From assembly GCA_903881585.1 (NCBI GenBank), contig CAIRTW010000317.1, positions 1 to 41,808 of the forward strand: DNA of 41,808 nucleotides, given 5' to 3'. The notes under the pieces are model-generated. The model searched no databases. It had not been told where the DNA came from and saw only the letters and a program-made list of their open reading frames with translations. The translations under genes were made by a program, and so were the position numbers. Shown piece by piece: positions 19,301 through 27,063 of the stretch. This DNA comes from an uncultured Bacteroidota bacterium (GTDB lineage Bacteria; Bacteroidota; Bacteroidia; Chitinophagales; Chitinophagaceae). Position 1 is the first letter of the stretch, and each line of letters starts with the position of its first letter.

Positions 19301-22300
19301 AATGTATAAGTTACAATAGCCGCTCCGGTACTCACGCCGGTTACCGCACCAGTGGCGGCAATAACGGTCGCAATACTTGTGGGAGCGATCGCCCATGAGC
19401 CGCCCAATGTTGCATCACTCAGTTGTGTGGTCGCGCCTATGCACACACTAAGGTTACCCAGAATAGCAGTAGGCAGCGGGTTCACCGTCACCACTGTTGT
19501 TATGATACAACCTGTGCCCAATGTATAAGTTATGGTTGTTGTTCCTGCAAAGCCGCCGGTCACCACTCCTGTTACCGGATCTATACTGCCTGCAAGAGGA
19601 GCGCTGCTGGACCATGTGCCACCGGGCGAAGCATCTGTAAGGGTTGTCGTTGATCCCGAACAAACTGTTAAAACACCATTGATGGCAGAAGGTAACGGAT
19701 ATACGGTTACCGTAGTCGTAATATAACAACTGCTTGGCATTGTATAGGTGATAGTGGCTGTGCTTAGCACTGTCGCTACTCCCGTTACAAGGCCTGTGCC
19801 CGGCCCTACACTGGCAACAAAAGGGTTGCTGCTCGACCAACTGCCGCCGGCAGTAAGATCAGACAACTGTGTTGTCAAACCGCTGCAGACAGTTGGGTTA
19901 CCCAGGATAGAAGTCGGCAATGAATTAATGGTCAGCACAGCATAAGCATTACAGCCGGTGCTTAAAGTATAAGTAATAGTAGTTGTAGTGCCACCTATTA
20001 ATCCGGTTGCTATGCCCGTTGAAGGATCAATTGAACCATTACCTGGCAGGCTGCTGCTCCAGGTACCGCCTGGTGTGGCATCAGTTAGTTGCGTGGTAAG
20101 GCCCTGGCATACATTCAGATTACCGTTAATAGCTGTCGGTAACGCATTTACAGTTATTTGTTGCACCGTAAAGCAAGTGGTGGGCAATGTATAAGTAATC
20201 GTTGTTGTAGAGAATCCCGTAACACCGCAAACCAATCCGGTTCCTGACCCTGCGGTTGCATCGGTAGGGTTTTGACTGCTCCAGCTACCACCTGGCGTGG
20301 CATCTGTAAGCGTAGTGCATAAACCCTGGCATACCGCAAACGTACCATTAATAGCCGTTGGGAGCGGGTTCACAGTAGCTATTGCTGTTGCTATACAACC
20401 GGTAGGTAATGTATAGGTGATTGTTGCATTTGTAGAAGCTATAAGACCTGTTGCAAGGCCCGTGCCAAAACCAATGTTCACATTGGCGGAAGGGTTGCTC
20501 GTCCAGGTACCAAAAAGTGTAGCATCAGTGAGCAGGGAAGATGAGCCCACACATATACTGAGGTTACCAAGAATTGCGGTTGGCAATGGGTTTATCGTCA
20601 CTATTTGTGTAGCTATGCAGCCAGTGCCCAATAATGTATAAGTTACATTACATGTTCCCTGCGCTAAGCCGGTAACCAGGCCGGTACCAGATATGCTCAT
20701 ATCTGCACAGACCGAACTCCAGTTACCACCTGGTGTTGCATCACTAAGTGATGTAGTTGATCCTACACAAACCGAGTTATTGCCAAGAATAGCAGTTGGG
20801 AGCGGGTTCACGGTTACTACCGTTGTAACATAACATCCGGTGGACAGCATATCAGTTATAGTAGTATTACCTGCGCTTATACCGGTTACAACTCCCGATG
20901 TGCTCACCGAGCCGATAAATGGATTGCTGCTGCTCCATGTACCACCTGCGGTGGTATCAGTAAGCGCAGTTGTTAAGCCTACACATACCGTAAGCGTACC
21001 GCTGATAGCAGCAGGCAGTGGATTTATTGTTACTGTCTTGGTAATGATACAAGTAGTAGGCAACATATAAGTGATAATAGTAGTAGTAAATGTAGCGCCG
21101 CCAAACACACCGGTCACATCGCCGGTTGCGTCAACCGAGCCATTGCCCGGAGCGCTGCTGCTCCACGAACCACCGCCCACCGCGTCAGAAAGTGTTATGG
21201 TGCTGCCCACGCATACCGCGCTTGCGCCCAGTATAGCCGTTGGGTTAGCATTCACCGTTACTATGGCGCCTGCGCTTGCAGTAGAGCAACCGTTTGGCCC
21301 GGTATAGATAATATTTGTGGGATTCCACCCGGGAGGGAAAGAACCGCCATTTATGCCGGTTACAACACCTGTAGTGCTTACAGAGCCAGTACCCGGGTTA
21401 GTACTGGTCCATGTACCGCCGGCAGGGCTGGAAGTCAATGTTATGGTTGAACCCACACAAACCGCTAATGGAGTAGGGCCGGTAATAGGCGCAGGCAGAG
21501 GATTCACAGTTACCACTGCGGTAACAATACAGCCGGTGCCAAGTGTGTAAGTGGTAATAGCTGTATTATACGAACCGGAACCTGCTGCACCACCGTTTAC
21601 GCCGGTCACCAGGCCAGTAGGATCTATTGTCGCTGTTGTTGTCGGGTTGATGGTCCATCCGCCGCCACCAGTGCCATCGGTAAGCTGCGTTGTCTGCCCC
21701 TGGCATACTATACGTGTGCCAAAAATTGGCGTTGGCAGTGCATTTACTGTAACAGTAACCACTGGGCCTATACAGCCGCCGGTAGGCCCGGTATAAGTAA
21801 TGTTGGTGGTGCCGGCAATAAGGCCGGTCACTAAGCCTGTTGTAGAAATAGAACCAACGAGCGGATTGCTGCTTGTCCACGTGCCACCAAGGGTTGCATC
21901 AGTAAGTTGCGTAGTTGACCCGATACATACCGTAAGCGTACCGTTGATCGGCGCAGGGTTACAATTTATGGTCTCGGTAGCCGTATTGATACAGCCAGTA
22001 GGTAAAGTATAAGTTATTGGGCTTGTAGCCGGGCAAACAACACCGGTTACTACACCTGTGCCGCTGCCTATTGTTACATTACCATTGCCTGCGCTCCAGC
22101 TGCCACCGCCAGTAAGGTCAGACAGTGTGGTAGAAAGGCCCTGGCATACAGCAAAAGTTCCTAAGATCGCCGTCGGGTTCGGATTAACCGTTGCCACCGC
22201 CGTAATAAGACAGCCTGTGTTCAGCACATAAGTTACAATGGTAGTTCCACTGCCTACACCGTACAGCACACCTGTACCTGAGGCAATAGTGCCCACTGCT

Positions 22301-25300
22301 GTTGTGCCGCTGCTCCACGTGCCACCCACAGTGCCATCCGTAAGCTGTGTGGTAAGTCCCACGCATACAGTCAATGTACCGTTTATTGCTGTCGGGTTCG
22401 CGTTCACCGTTACCACTATGGTATTGATACAGCCTGTAGGCAGTGTATAAGTTACTATTGCAGTACCTGCTGCAATTCCTGTAACGGTGGTAGTACCGCT
22501 TGGGCCGGCAGTAACAGAAGCGATCCCTAGCGGGCTGATGCTCCATGTACCGGTGCCGGGTGAAGAGCTAAGCGTTGTGGTCAGTCCCCCACACACACTG
22601 GCCGTACCCGAAATAGGGTTTGGTAAGCAATTCACGGTCACCTGCATCACAGCATAGCAACCTGTTCCTGGTAAAGTATAAGAAATATAAGGAGTTGTAG
22701 GGCAAGTAACACCGGTTACCACTCCGCCCACTACCGATGCGCTGCCAGCAGCGCTGCTGGTCCAGTTGCCGCCCGGCGTAAGGTCCGTAAGCGCAGTGGT
22801 CTGCCCGATACACACGCTTGGTGTGCCGGTTATAGCCGCAGGCACAGGATTCACACTAACAATAGTTGTAATAAAGCATCCGGTACCTACTGTATAGGTA
22901 ACAGTAACGGTGCCGCCAGCTGCGCCTGTACCGGTAACAGTGGTAGTGGCGCTCGGGCCGGCAACAATAGTTGCAATTCCCGGAGGAGTGAGCGTCCATG
23001 TACCACCCGGTACGCCATCTGAAAGCGTTATGCTGGAGCCAACACATACAGATGATGCACCACTGATAACAGTGGGCAGGGGATTAATAGAAACGATACG
23101 GGTAACAGCACAAGTCGTTGGCAGCGTATAACTGATAACATCCGTTGTGGAACCAGTATTGCCCGTTACATTACCCGAGCCATCCACTGATGCATTACCA
23201 TTGCTGGCGCTCCAGGTGCCGCCTGCGGTTGCATCGGTCAGCGCTGTCATCTGGCCCACACATACCGTGTTACCACCGGTTATTGCAGCCGGCAAAGGAT
23301 TTACAGTCACTGTAAATAATGGTAATGACGATGTAGAGCAGCCGGTTGAAGCTATAGTATAGGTAATATTGGTTAAACCACCTGTGCCAACACCAGTCAG
23401 TACACCAGAAGCCGAGCCTATTGTGCCAGCTAATGGATTACTGCTCGTCCACGTTCCACCCGCAGGGGCGTCAGTAAGTGTAATTGATGACCCTACACAC
23501 ACACTGCCCGATCCATTTATTACACCCGGCAGCGGATTGATAGTAACCACCACCGTTGGCGAAGCACAACCATTTGCAGAAGTATAAGTAATAGTAGTTG
23601 TAGTGCTTCCAATAAGGCCGGTCACAAGGCCGGTTGTATTTATCGAGCCATTGAGCGGGTTGCTGCTGCTCCAAGTACCGCCTGCGGTTGCATCGGTCAG
23701 TTGGGTAGTTGCATTCTGGCACACAGTAAGTGTACCGGTTATAACTGCAGGAGTCGGATAAACAGTAAGCACCGCCGTTGTCTGGCAGCCGGTACCGTTT
23801 AATTTATATGTTATCAGATCCGTAGATCCGCCGGCTGCGCCGCTCACTCCCAGGGCAATACCACTTGCCGAACCAATAGTCGCAACTCCTGTCGAGGCGC
23901 TCGTCCATGTGCCCGGCCCTGAGGCATCTGTAAGTGTAGTGGTAAGGCCCACACACACATTAAGATTGCCAAGTATGGCTGTCGGGTTGGGGTTCACCGT
24001 AACCACTACGGTCGTAATACAACCCGTCGGCAATGTATAGGTGATGACCGCAGTTGACGTTGTCGTCACCGTATTTACACCGGTCACTAATCCGCCGCTG
24101 GGGCCGGGGCCGGGAGTTACGGTGGCAACCGTTATATCACTACTGCTCCAGGTGCCACCTGCGGTGGCATCCGTTAGCTGCGTTGGCAGCCCCGCGCAGA
24201 CAACGGGTGTGCCATTTATGACACCGGGTAGCGGGTTCACCGTCACTAACGCACCGTACCTGCAGGTAGTTGATGTTTGGGTAAAATAGACAGAGTCTGT
24301 GGTACTGCCATTCACCCCGGTTACTAAACCACCGCCGGTTATCGTCGCATTTCCGTTGACCATGTTCCAGGTTCCCGGGGTCGAGGCATCGGTTAGCTGT
24401 GTGGTAAGTCCCACGCACACATTCAGCGAGCCGGTTATGGCCGCCGGTGGGTTGAATACATTTACAGTAGTTAAGAGTTTACACGTGGGCAAGCCTATAT
24501 AATAGCTTATGGTATCAAGGCCAGGTGAAACGCCTGTCACAACACCAGTGGCCGCGCCTACGGTAGCTACAGTGACACTATAGCTACCAAACGAACCGCC
24601 AGCAGGTATGCCATTGAGTGTAGTTTGCGTACCTATACATACCGTATGGCCTCCGGTGATACCCGTAGGTGATGCATTTACAGTTACCACAGAGGTAATA
24701 TAGCCGCATGCCTTATTATAAGTAATGGTACAGGTGCCGCCGAGGCCGCTGCCATTGCCTTTTACATAGCCTGAAAAAGTATCTACAATTACCAGGGCGC
24801 AGCCGCTGGTCCATGTGCCGCCAGATGTTGCTTCTGTGAACTGTACCGAGTCGGTTCCGCTTGCACATATCTGGTGAGGCGCGATCGCTGTCAGCGGGTC
24901 ATTCCTGAAAAAACTCCAGCTATTTGACAATGCGCTGTAATTGGTAACCACGAGATCAGGAAGGCCATCGCCATCCAGGTCTCCCGCAGCCGTAAAAGAC
25001 GGCGAATATCCAGACTTAATGTAGCAAGGCACGAAACTTGCGGTGCCAACGGTGGACACATTATGATAGATCGTCACCATGGTATCTGGTAAGTTGGTTG
25101 CAGCAATGTCCATCAGGCCATCGCCGTCAAAATCAGCGCCAACCATGCCTTCTATGGGATAGGCAGGGAAACTGCCGTTAGGCAATGAAGTAGCCGGTGC
25201 TGCCGTAGTGCCCATCGATACCGTTCCAGATACCGAATGGTTGAGGTACACCATCAGCTTGTTCGTAGCGCCATTCTTGCTTCCTACAGATACATCTGCC

Positions 25301-26433
25301 TTGCCATCACCATCCACATCGCCTATTACTATATACTCCGGCACCGAAACGGGGGTTGGGTAATTGCTTATTGCAAATAGATATGTACCTGCAGTTACTG
25401 TTGTGTTACGGAAAACGGCTACCTGGCCTGTTCCTCCGGCAGAAGCAACTACCATATCTCTTTTGCCGTCGCCGTCTATATCCTGGATAGCAACATCCAC
25501 CGGGCTGGAGCCTGTGGCAACAACCGTAGGGCCACCAAAAGCTATAGTGCCGATGCTGGAAGTATTTCTGAAGATAGTGACGCTGTTGGCCGTGTTATTA
25601 GCCACAACCATTTCGGGCCTGCCATCGCCATCAAGGTCCCCAAATCTTACTATATAGGGCAGCGTGCCGGATGTCCAGTATGTAACTGCACCAAAGGTGG
25701 GGGTAAGAATTGGCCAGGAAGCCGATGCGTTGTGTATAGTAGCAACGGTACTGGCCGGGCCTTGCTCACCAATAGCAATATCCAGTTTTCCATCACCATC
25801 AATATCGGCAAGGGAGACAAAGTAAACACTTATGCTTGTTGGGATCACTACAACCGAGCTGAACCTGGTAGCACTGGTTGCCGGACCTGGAGCAGCGCCG
25901 TTATTTATATAAACTTCCACATTTTTGCTTCCTGCCAGGCCCACAACCACATCCGGATAACCATCACCGTTCATATCCCCGATAGCTATTCCTGAAGCGC
26001 CGGAAACGGCGGGAAAATTCACCATGGTATCAAAAGTGATCGCATTGCTTGCATAACCAACAGGAGTAAAAGTAGGCAGGAACGCCGTTGGCGACCAGCC
26101 CTGCAACTGGGTACCCGTGTTAAGAACCGTTAACGGCGAGTACGTTACGCCCCGTGGTGGCACCGTCACACTCAGCGAGGTAGCGCTGCCGCCGGTCACT
26201 GTGGCCTGCATGCCGCCGAAATAAACAATATTGTTCGCAGGTGTAGCATTGAAGCCACTGCCAGTGATGGTCATAGCTGCACCCGGCACACCAACTACTG
26301 CGCTAAGTGAAGAGACCACAGGCTGGGCTGCGGCCTTGATGCCAAATAGGATAAGGCCGGAGAAAACGAAACAACTTACAAACCGCTTAAGTGATTTGTT
26401 TGCACTGATTTTTTTCGTTGTTTCCGCCTTCAT
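13042..26433 (-). CDS. Giant T9SS-secreted adhesin: TIG, FG-GAP, about 47 Ig-like repeats, PKD-like, sorting domain
   Basis: One unbroken frame of about 4,463 codons. I prefer the Met of MKAETTKK (26433), which gives a normal signal peptide ending IKAAA before QPVV; upstream in-frame ATGs at 26457 and 26499 would only lengthen the leader. Order from the N-terminus: signal peptide; a TIG/IPT-like domain (SSLSAVVGVPGAAMTITGSG); seven FG-GAP repeats with D-x-D-G-D-G calcium sites; about 47 Ig-like repeats of about 74 residues; a transition domain; three PKD/Ig-like domains; and a type A T9SS sorting tail (LIPNPNTGAF, near the start of the last 85 residues, ending HFVVER). Known family role: T9SS exports such proteins and attaches them to the surface. 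Inferred role: long adhesin or stalk. It is a stand-alone gene with its own terminator. Confidence 0.92.
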   Translation of the reverse strand: MKAETTKKISANKSLKRFVSCFVFSGLILFGIKAAAQPVVSSLSAVVGVPGAAMTITGSGFNATPANNIVYFGGMQATVTGGSATSLSVTVPPRGVTYSPLTVLNTGTQLQGWSPTAFLPTFTPVGYASNAITFDTMVNFPAVSGASGIAIGDMNGDGYPDVVVGLAGSKNVEVYINNGAAPGPATSATRFSSVVVIPTSISVYFVSLADIDGDGKLDIAIGEQGPASTVATIHNASASWPILTPTFGAVTYWTSGTLPYIVRFGDLDGDGRPEMVVANNTANSVTIFRNTSSIGTIAFGGPTVVATGSSPVDVAIQDIDGDGKRDMVVASAGGTGQVAVFRNTTVTAGTYLFAISNYPTPVSVPEYIVIGDVDGDGKADVSVGSKNGATNKLMVYLNHSVSGTVSMGTTAAPATSLPNGSFPAYPIEGMVGADFDGDGLMDIAATNLPDTMVTIYHNVSTVGTASFVPCYIKSGYSPSFTAAGDLDGDGLPDLVVTNYSALSNSWSFFRNDPLTAIAPHQICASGTDSVQFTEATSGGTWTSGCALVIVDTFSGYVKGNGSGLGGTCTITYNKACGYITSVVTVNASPTGITGGHTVCIGTQTTLNGIPAGGSFGSYSVTVATVGAATGVVTGVSPGLDTISYYIGLPTCKLLTTVNVFNPPAAITGSLNVCVGLTTQLTDASTPGTWNMVNGNATITGGGLVTGVNGSTTDSVYFTQTSTTCRYGALVTVNPLPGVINGTPVVCAGLPTQLTDATAGGTWSSSDITVATVTPGPGPSGGLVTGVNTVTTTSTAVITYTLPTGCITTVVVTVNPNPTAILGNLNVCVGLTTTLTDASGPGTWTSASTGVATIGSASGIALGVSGAAGGSTDLITYKLNGTGCQTTAVLTVYPTPAVITGTLTVCQNATTQLTDATAGGTWSSSNPLNGSINTTGLVTGLIGSTTTTITYTSANGCASPTVVVTINPLPGVINGSGSVCVGSSITLTDAPAGGTWTSSNPLAGTIGSASGVLTGVGTGGLTNITYTIASTGCSTSSLPLFTVTVNPLPAAITGGNTVCVGQMTALTDATAGGTWSASNGNASVDGSGNVTGNTGSTTDVISYTLPTTCAVTRIVSINPLPTVISGASSVCVGSSITLSDGVPGGTWTLTPPGIATIVAGPSATTTVTGTGAAGGTVTVTYTVGTGCFITTIVSVNPVPAAITGTPSVCIGQTTALTDLTPGGNWTSSAAGSASVVGGVVTGVTCPTTPYISYTLPGTGCYAVMQVTVNCLPNPISGTASVCGGLTTTLSSSPGTGTWSISPLGIASVTAGPSGTTTVTGIAAGTAIVTYTLPTGCINTIVVTVNANPTAINGTLTVCVGLTTQLTDGTVGGTWSSGTTAVGTIASGTGVLYGVGSGTTIVTYVLNTGCLITAVATVNPNPTAILGTFAVCQGLSTTLSDLTGGGSWSAGNGNVTIGSGTGVVTGVVCPATSPITYTLPTGCINTATETINCNPAPINGTLTVCIGSTTQLTDATLGGTWTSSNPLVGSISTTGLVTGLIAGTTNITYTGPTGGCIGPVVTVTVNALPTPIFGTRIVCQGQTTQLTDGTGGGGWTINPTTTATIDPTGLVTGVNGGAAGSGSYNTAITTYTLGTGCIVTAVVTVNPLPAPITGPTPLAVCVGSTITLTSSPAGGTWTSTNPGTGSVSTTGVVTGINGGSFPPGWNPTNIIYTGPNGCSTASAGAIVTVNANPTAILGASAVCVGSTITLSDAVGGGSWSSSAPGNGSVDATGDVTGVFGGATFTTTIITYMLPTTCIITKTVTINPLPAAISGTLTVCVGLTTALTDTTAGGTWSSSNPFIGSVSTSGVVTGISAGNTTITDMLSTGCYVTTVVTVNPLPTAILGNNSVCVGSTTSLSDATPGGNWSSVCADMSISGTGLVTGLAQGTCNVTYTLLGTGCIATQIVTINPLPTAILGNLSICVGSSSLLTDATLFGTWTSNPSANVNIGFGTGLATGLIASTNATITYTLPTGCIATAIATVNPLPTAINGTFAVCQGLCTTLTDATPGGSWSSQNPTDATAGSGTGLVCGVTGFSTTTITYTLPTTCFTVQQITVNALPTAINGNLNVCQGLTTQLTDATPGGTWSSSLPGNGSIDPSTGIATGLIGGTTTTITYTLSTGCNAYAVLTINSLPTSILGNPTVCSGLTTQLSDLTAGGSWSSSNPFVASVGPGTGLVTGVATVLSTATITYTMPSSCYITTTVTVYPLPSAINGVLTVCSGSTTTLTDASPGGTWSSSAPLAGSIDPVTGVVTGGFAGTTTITYTLGTGCIITTVVTVNPLPTAILGNLSVCIGATTQLSDATLGGSWAIAPTSIATVIAATGAVTGVSTGAAIVTYTLPTTCSITATVNVNPNPTPILPPSPQVCVGSTIILSDATAGGSWSGSNSFIGTVGAGSGAVTGINAGIFIDTYTLPTTCYTFTLVTVNALPAAISGTLSVCQGLCTTLTDATPGGTWTSGNVTDATVGSTSGLVCGINGGLAGTTDPITYTLTSTGCFVTATMNINPIPGAINGVPMVCVGLTTQLTDASAGVSWSSSDPTIASINPGTGLVTGVAAGVVTITTQFATGCQATMTLTVNPNPAPITGTFVLCQGSTVSLADATPGGTWSSSNPGVASISATGLVTGASGGTTTDTYTLATGCIATQVVTVNPLPSPIVGAPGVCVGSSTPLADITGGGVWSSSNVLIGSVDATGNVTGESAGIVYISYTLPAGCYVTHVMNVSTTPPPITGTTSICTGSTVLLTDLLAGGTWSSGNPAVATIDPFGVTSGNGAGTATITYLPPSGCLGTTVVTVYATPATPTGSPLAVCVGLSITLADGTPGGTWTSSAVGIATVTPTTGIVTGVSGGTAVISYTMPSYCYATVIVTVNNNPTPINGSSTVCLFSTTVLEDGSGGTWSTQPGTGSVLLGATGASTVSVTGQTVGTCTVIFTSGSGCFTTLVMTVEPLPATISGTLTMCAGASVSLSDISPGGTWSSIPTSVATVGSTGIVTGVAAGTATIAYATAGGCASSVVVTVNALPLAITGNTAVCKGFTTQLTDATTGGTWSSSSPGNASVGSTTGLVTGVTGGSSATITYTSAAGCITTILVTVNLAPAPINGNLTICVGGTTTLTDATSFGHWGSTTPSVATINLFTGVVNGLGAGTTIDTFSINATGCYVTAVVTVNANPSAILGNLNVCIGSTTQLSDATGGGIWSISNADATIGSAGLVTGVTAGTATVSYTSASSCFITAIVTVDALPAPITGTLAVCVGLTTTLSDATAGGTWTSSNTAVSPITLSTGVAFGGSAGTATDTYTIAHGCYVTAIVTVNPNPTAILGNLTVCLGLTTALTDAATGGTWASSAPSIAPVSGSTGVVTGSATGTATETYTLPTGCLITAVVTVNPLPLAINGTLALCSGTSTTLTDGTTGGLWTSGTPSVATINAASGLLTGVASGGGTTTITYTLGTGCIATAVVTVYAVPAPISGPLTVCVGSTTNLTDASLGGLWFSSIPPLASVVSSTGVVSGLSVGTVVITYLLPSPTGCQTTAVLTVNPVPAPITGPMTVCLGLTATLTDATAGGAWSATGAILSGGSASGLIFGNSVGTGTLTVTLPATGCASIAIITVNPLPATITGNMNVCIGLTTTLSDASAGGTWSSSLPAVATVTSGGGVVTGVTTGTATITYTLATGCIMTTIVTVNPLPTAILGATRVCVTASTTLSDLTGGGTWSSSDNTIAIVGSLSGIVTGVLSGTATISYTIPTGCYATLIMTVEKVPAAITGTPVVCVGLTTALSDATPGGTWSSSSPTIGTVGTATGIVMGEAGGTTTITYSVAASCQATAIVTVNPLPVAISGSLSLCSGLSSTLSDGSGGGTWSSSNTAVATIGTSTGVVNAIAIGTSTITYTLSTGCIITAVVTVHPNPVAISGANKVCFGSSITLSDVTPGGVWTSSNSAIASVSSAGVVTGSGVGTATISYSPAVGCSALQAITVNALPNVFTVFGGGTYCQGGSGVPIGLNGSNVGVSYLLFVDSSAWGFLAGTGDTLHFGSLTMAGTYSVLATGSTTGCSIGMTSTATVVITPTVNPTVTLHASPADTVCPGTTVTVTPTLAPLSTGTVTPTYVWYVNGTAVSTSPTYVYIPANGDIVKVVATSGAVCIFPISAMDTLKIHVLQNGTPTIHISVDPGDTVCQYATAMFTATSTFGGTSPVYKWVVNNVAVGGPGSAYSYVPNSGDVVYCKLTSNYMCANPDTAHSNLVHMDVVPMIIPHVEIIAHPGLTVVEDSTELLTTVVTGAGADPTYQWEINGIPVSGATNSSYSSNSFHNYDSVTCVVTSSGYCQGISTFDWVYITIVPTGVGSVQYVGVSNIILIPNPNTGAFNIKGSLATTTDEDLAVEVTDMLGQVIYKKQIRSDNGKVNQQIDLGNNLANGMYILNISGGNENKSFHFVVER
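14412..24885 (-). repeat. Array of about 47 Ig-like repeats (period about 222 bases) within the giant adhesin
   Basis: I counted 46-47 units by hand, each about 70-80 residues, with consensus ITGxxxVCVGxTTxLTDA then GGTWSSS, a VATV strand, TGxVTGV, TITYTLPTGC and VTVNPLP. They resemble bacterial Ig-like (BIG2) domains. Almost every unit has one Cys in the VCVG strand and one in the PTGC strand, which fits one disulphide per domain. The units differ enough in DNA that the array reads through without frame loss. The proline-ended linkers (NPLP, NANP, NALP) mark domain borders. The first unit (ICASG) is the most divergent. Confidence 0.88.
24900..26050 (-). other. Seven FG-GAP/VCBS repeats (predicted beta-propeller) of the giant adhesin
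   Basis: Seven calcium-loop motifs are visible in order: DMNGDGYPD, DIDGDGKLD, DLDGDGRPE, DIDGDGKRD, DVDGDGKAD, DFDGDGLMD and DLDGDGLPD, each followed by a VVVG/VVVA-like strand. The spacing of about 50-60 residues and the number seven fit a seven-bladed integrin-alpha-like propeller. It lies at the exported N-terminal end, just after the TIG-like domain, so it would form the tip of the protein. Confidence 0.85.
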
Positions 26434-26499
26434 TTGAATAAGTATTTCCTGCTGCATAAGCTTGGTATGTATAACTAAGTAAAATAAATTTATAGACAA

Positions 26500-27063
26500 T
26501 TATTTGATAAACAAAATAAACAGCAAGAATATCCCAAAAACACCCTTCCAGAAATATTACAAGAATATTTCAACCCGCCAAAATTTGCACAGTATATTAC
26601 TTTAACAAAATAACTTGTTAATCACCTTACCGCAAATATAATGCCAAAATGCCATTTTTGCTAATAACGCTGGCATCTTTTCAATTTTGTAATTTTTAAT
26701 ATGAGATGCAGGATGGAAAATGAACTATATATAGCGTTCTTATCTACTTTAATCCCCCCCCTATGCCCTGCACACAGCACACTTCTTCGGTATGAGGTAG
26801 TTGTCTCGCGAAGCACACGCAACACCTCCCCTCCCCCTGTCCGAAAGGCTTCAGCCGGGGTGGTTGCCTCGCGAAGTGCACGTAACACCTCCCCTCCCCA
26901 GTCCGAAGGGCTTCAGCCGGGGTGGTTGCCTCGCGAAGCGCACGTAACACCTCCCCTCCTGTTTTTAGGAGGGGCGCGCTGAAAAGGACCGCGAAGCGTC
27001 CTTTTCAGCCGGGGTGGTTGCCTCGCGAAGTACAGGAAACACAAACGTTTGCGGGAGATCACC
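26500..27063. other. Intergenic region upstream of the giant adhesin gene and downstream of the K+ channel gene
   Basis: The 564-base gap has two parts. The left part (about 26500-26750) is very AT-rich and should hold the promoter of the giant gene; TATATTTG on the minus strand (26633-26640) matches the -7 box, giving a leader of about 190 bases. The right part contains the tandem palindromic repeats at 26801-27033. I see no credible gene; the small ORFs here are translations of the repeat. Confidence 0.5.
26801..27033. repeat. Tandem palindromic repeat array, three units and a partial fourth
   Basis: Units start with TTG(T/C)CTCGCGAAG at 26801, 26864, 26926 and 27018, giving lengths of 63, 62 and 92 bases and a partial copy. 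Each has CACCTCCCCTCC near its left and CAGCCGGGGTGG at its right. The third unit carries an extra 30 bases with two hairpins: CCCCTCCT/AGGAGGGG around GTTTTT (26953-26974), and GCTGAAAAGGAC/GTCCTTTTCAGC just after it. The ends of each unit can also pair. Relatives lie at 28131-28254 and 34836-34934. Confidence 0.8.

Noticed and set aside
13748-24502. Dozens of plus-strand ORFs of 60-140 codons with a recurring LLLLQVPPGVASVS pattern
   Set aside because: They are antisense shadows of the Ig-like repeats. The recurring peptide follows from the repeated sense codons for GGTWSSS and neighbours, and no ORF continues across units.
14412-24885. Regular 222-base period considered as a satellite or non-coding tandem repeat
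   Set aside because: The period is a multiple of three, the frame is open throughout, and the variation is of protein type with conserved Cys, Gly and Trp.
26801-27033. Possible CRISPR array
   Set aside because: Units are 62-92 bases and repeat throughout, with no unique spacers, and no cas genes are present. The units are palindromic tandem repeats.
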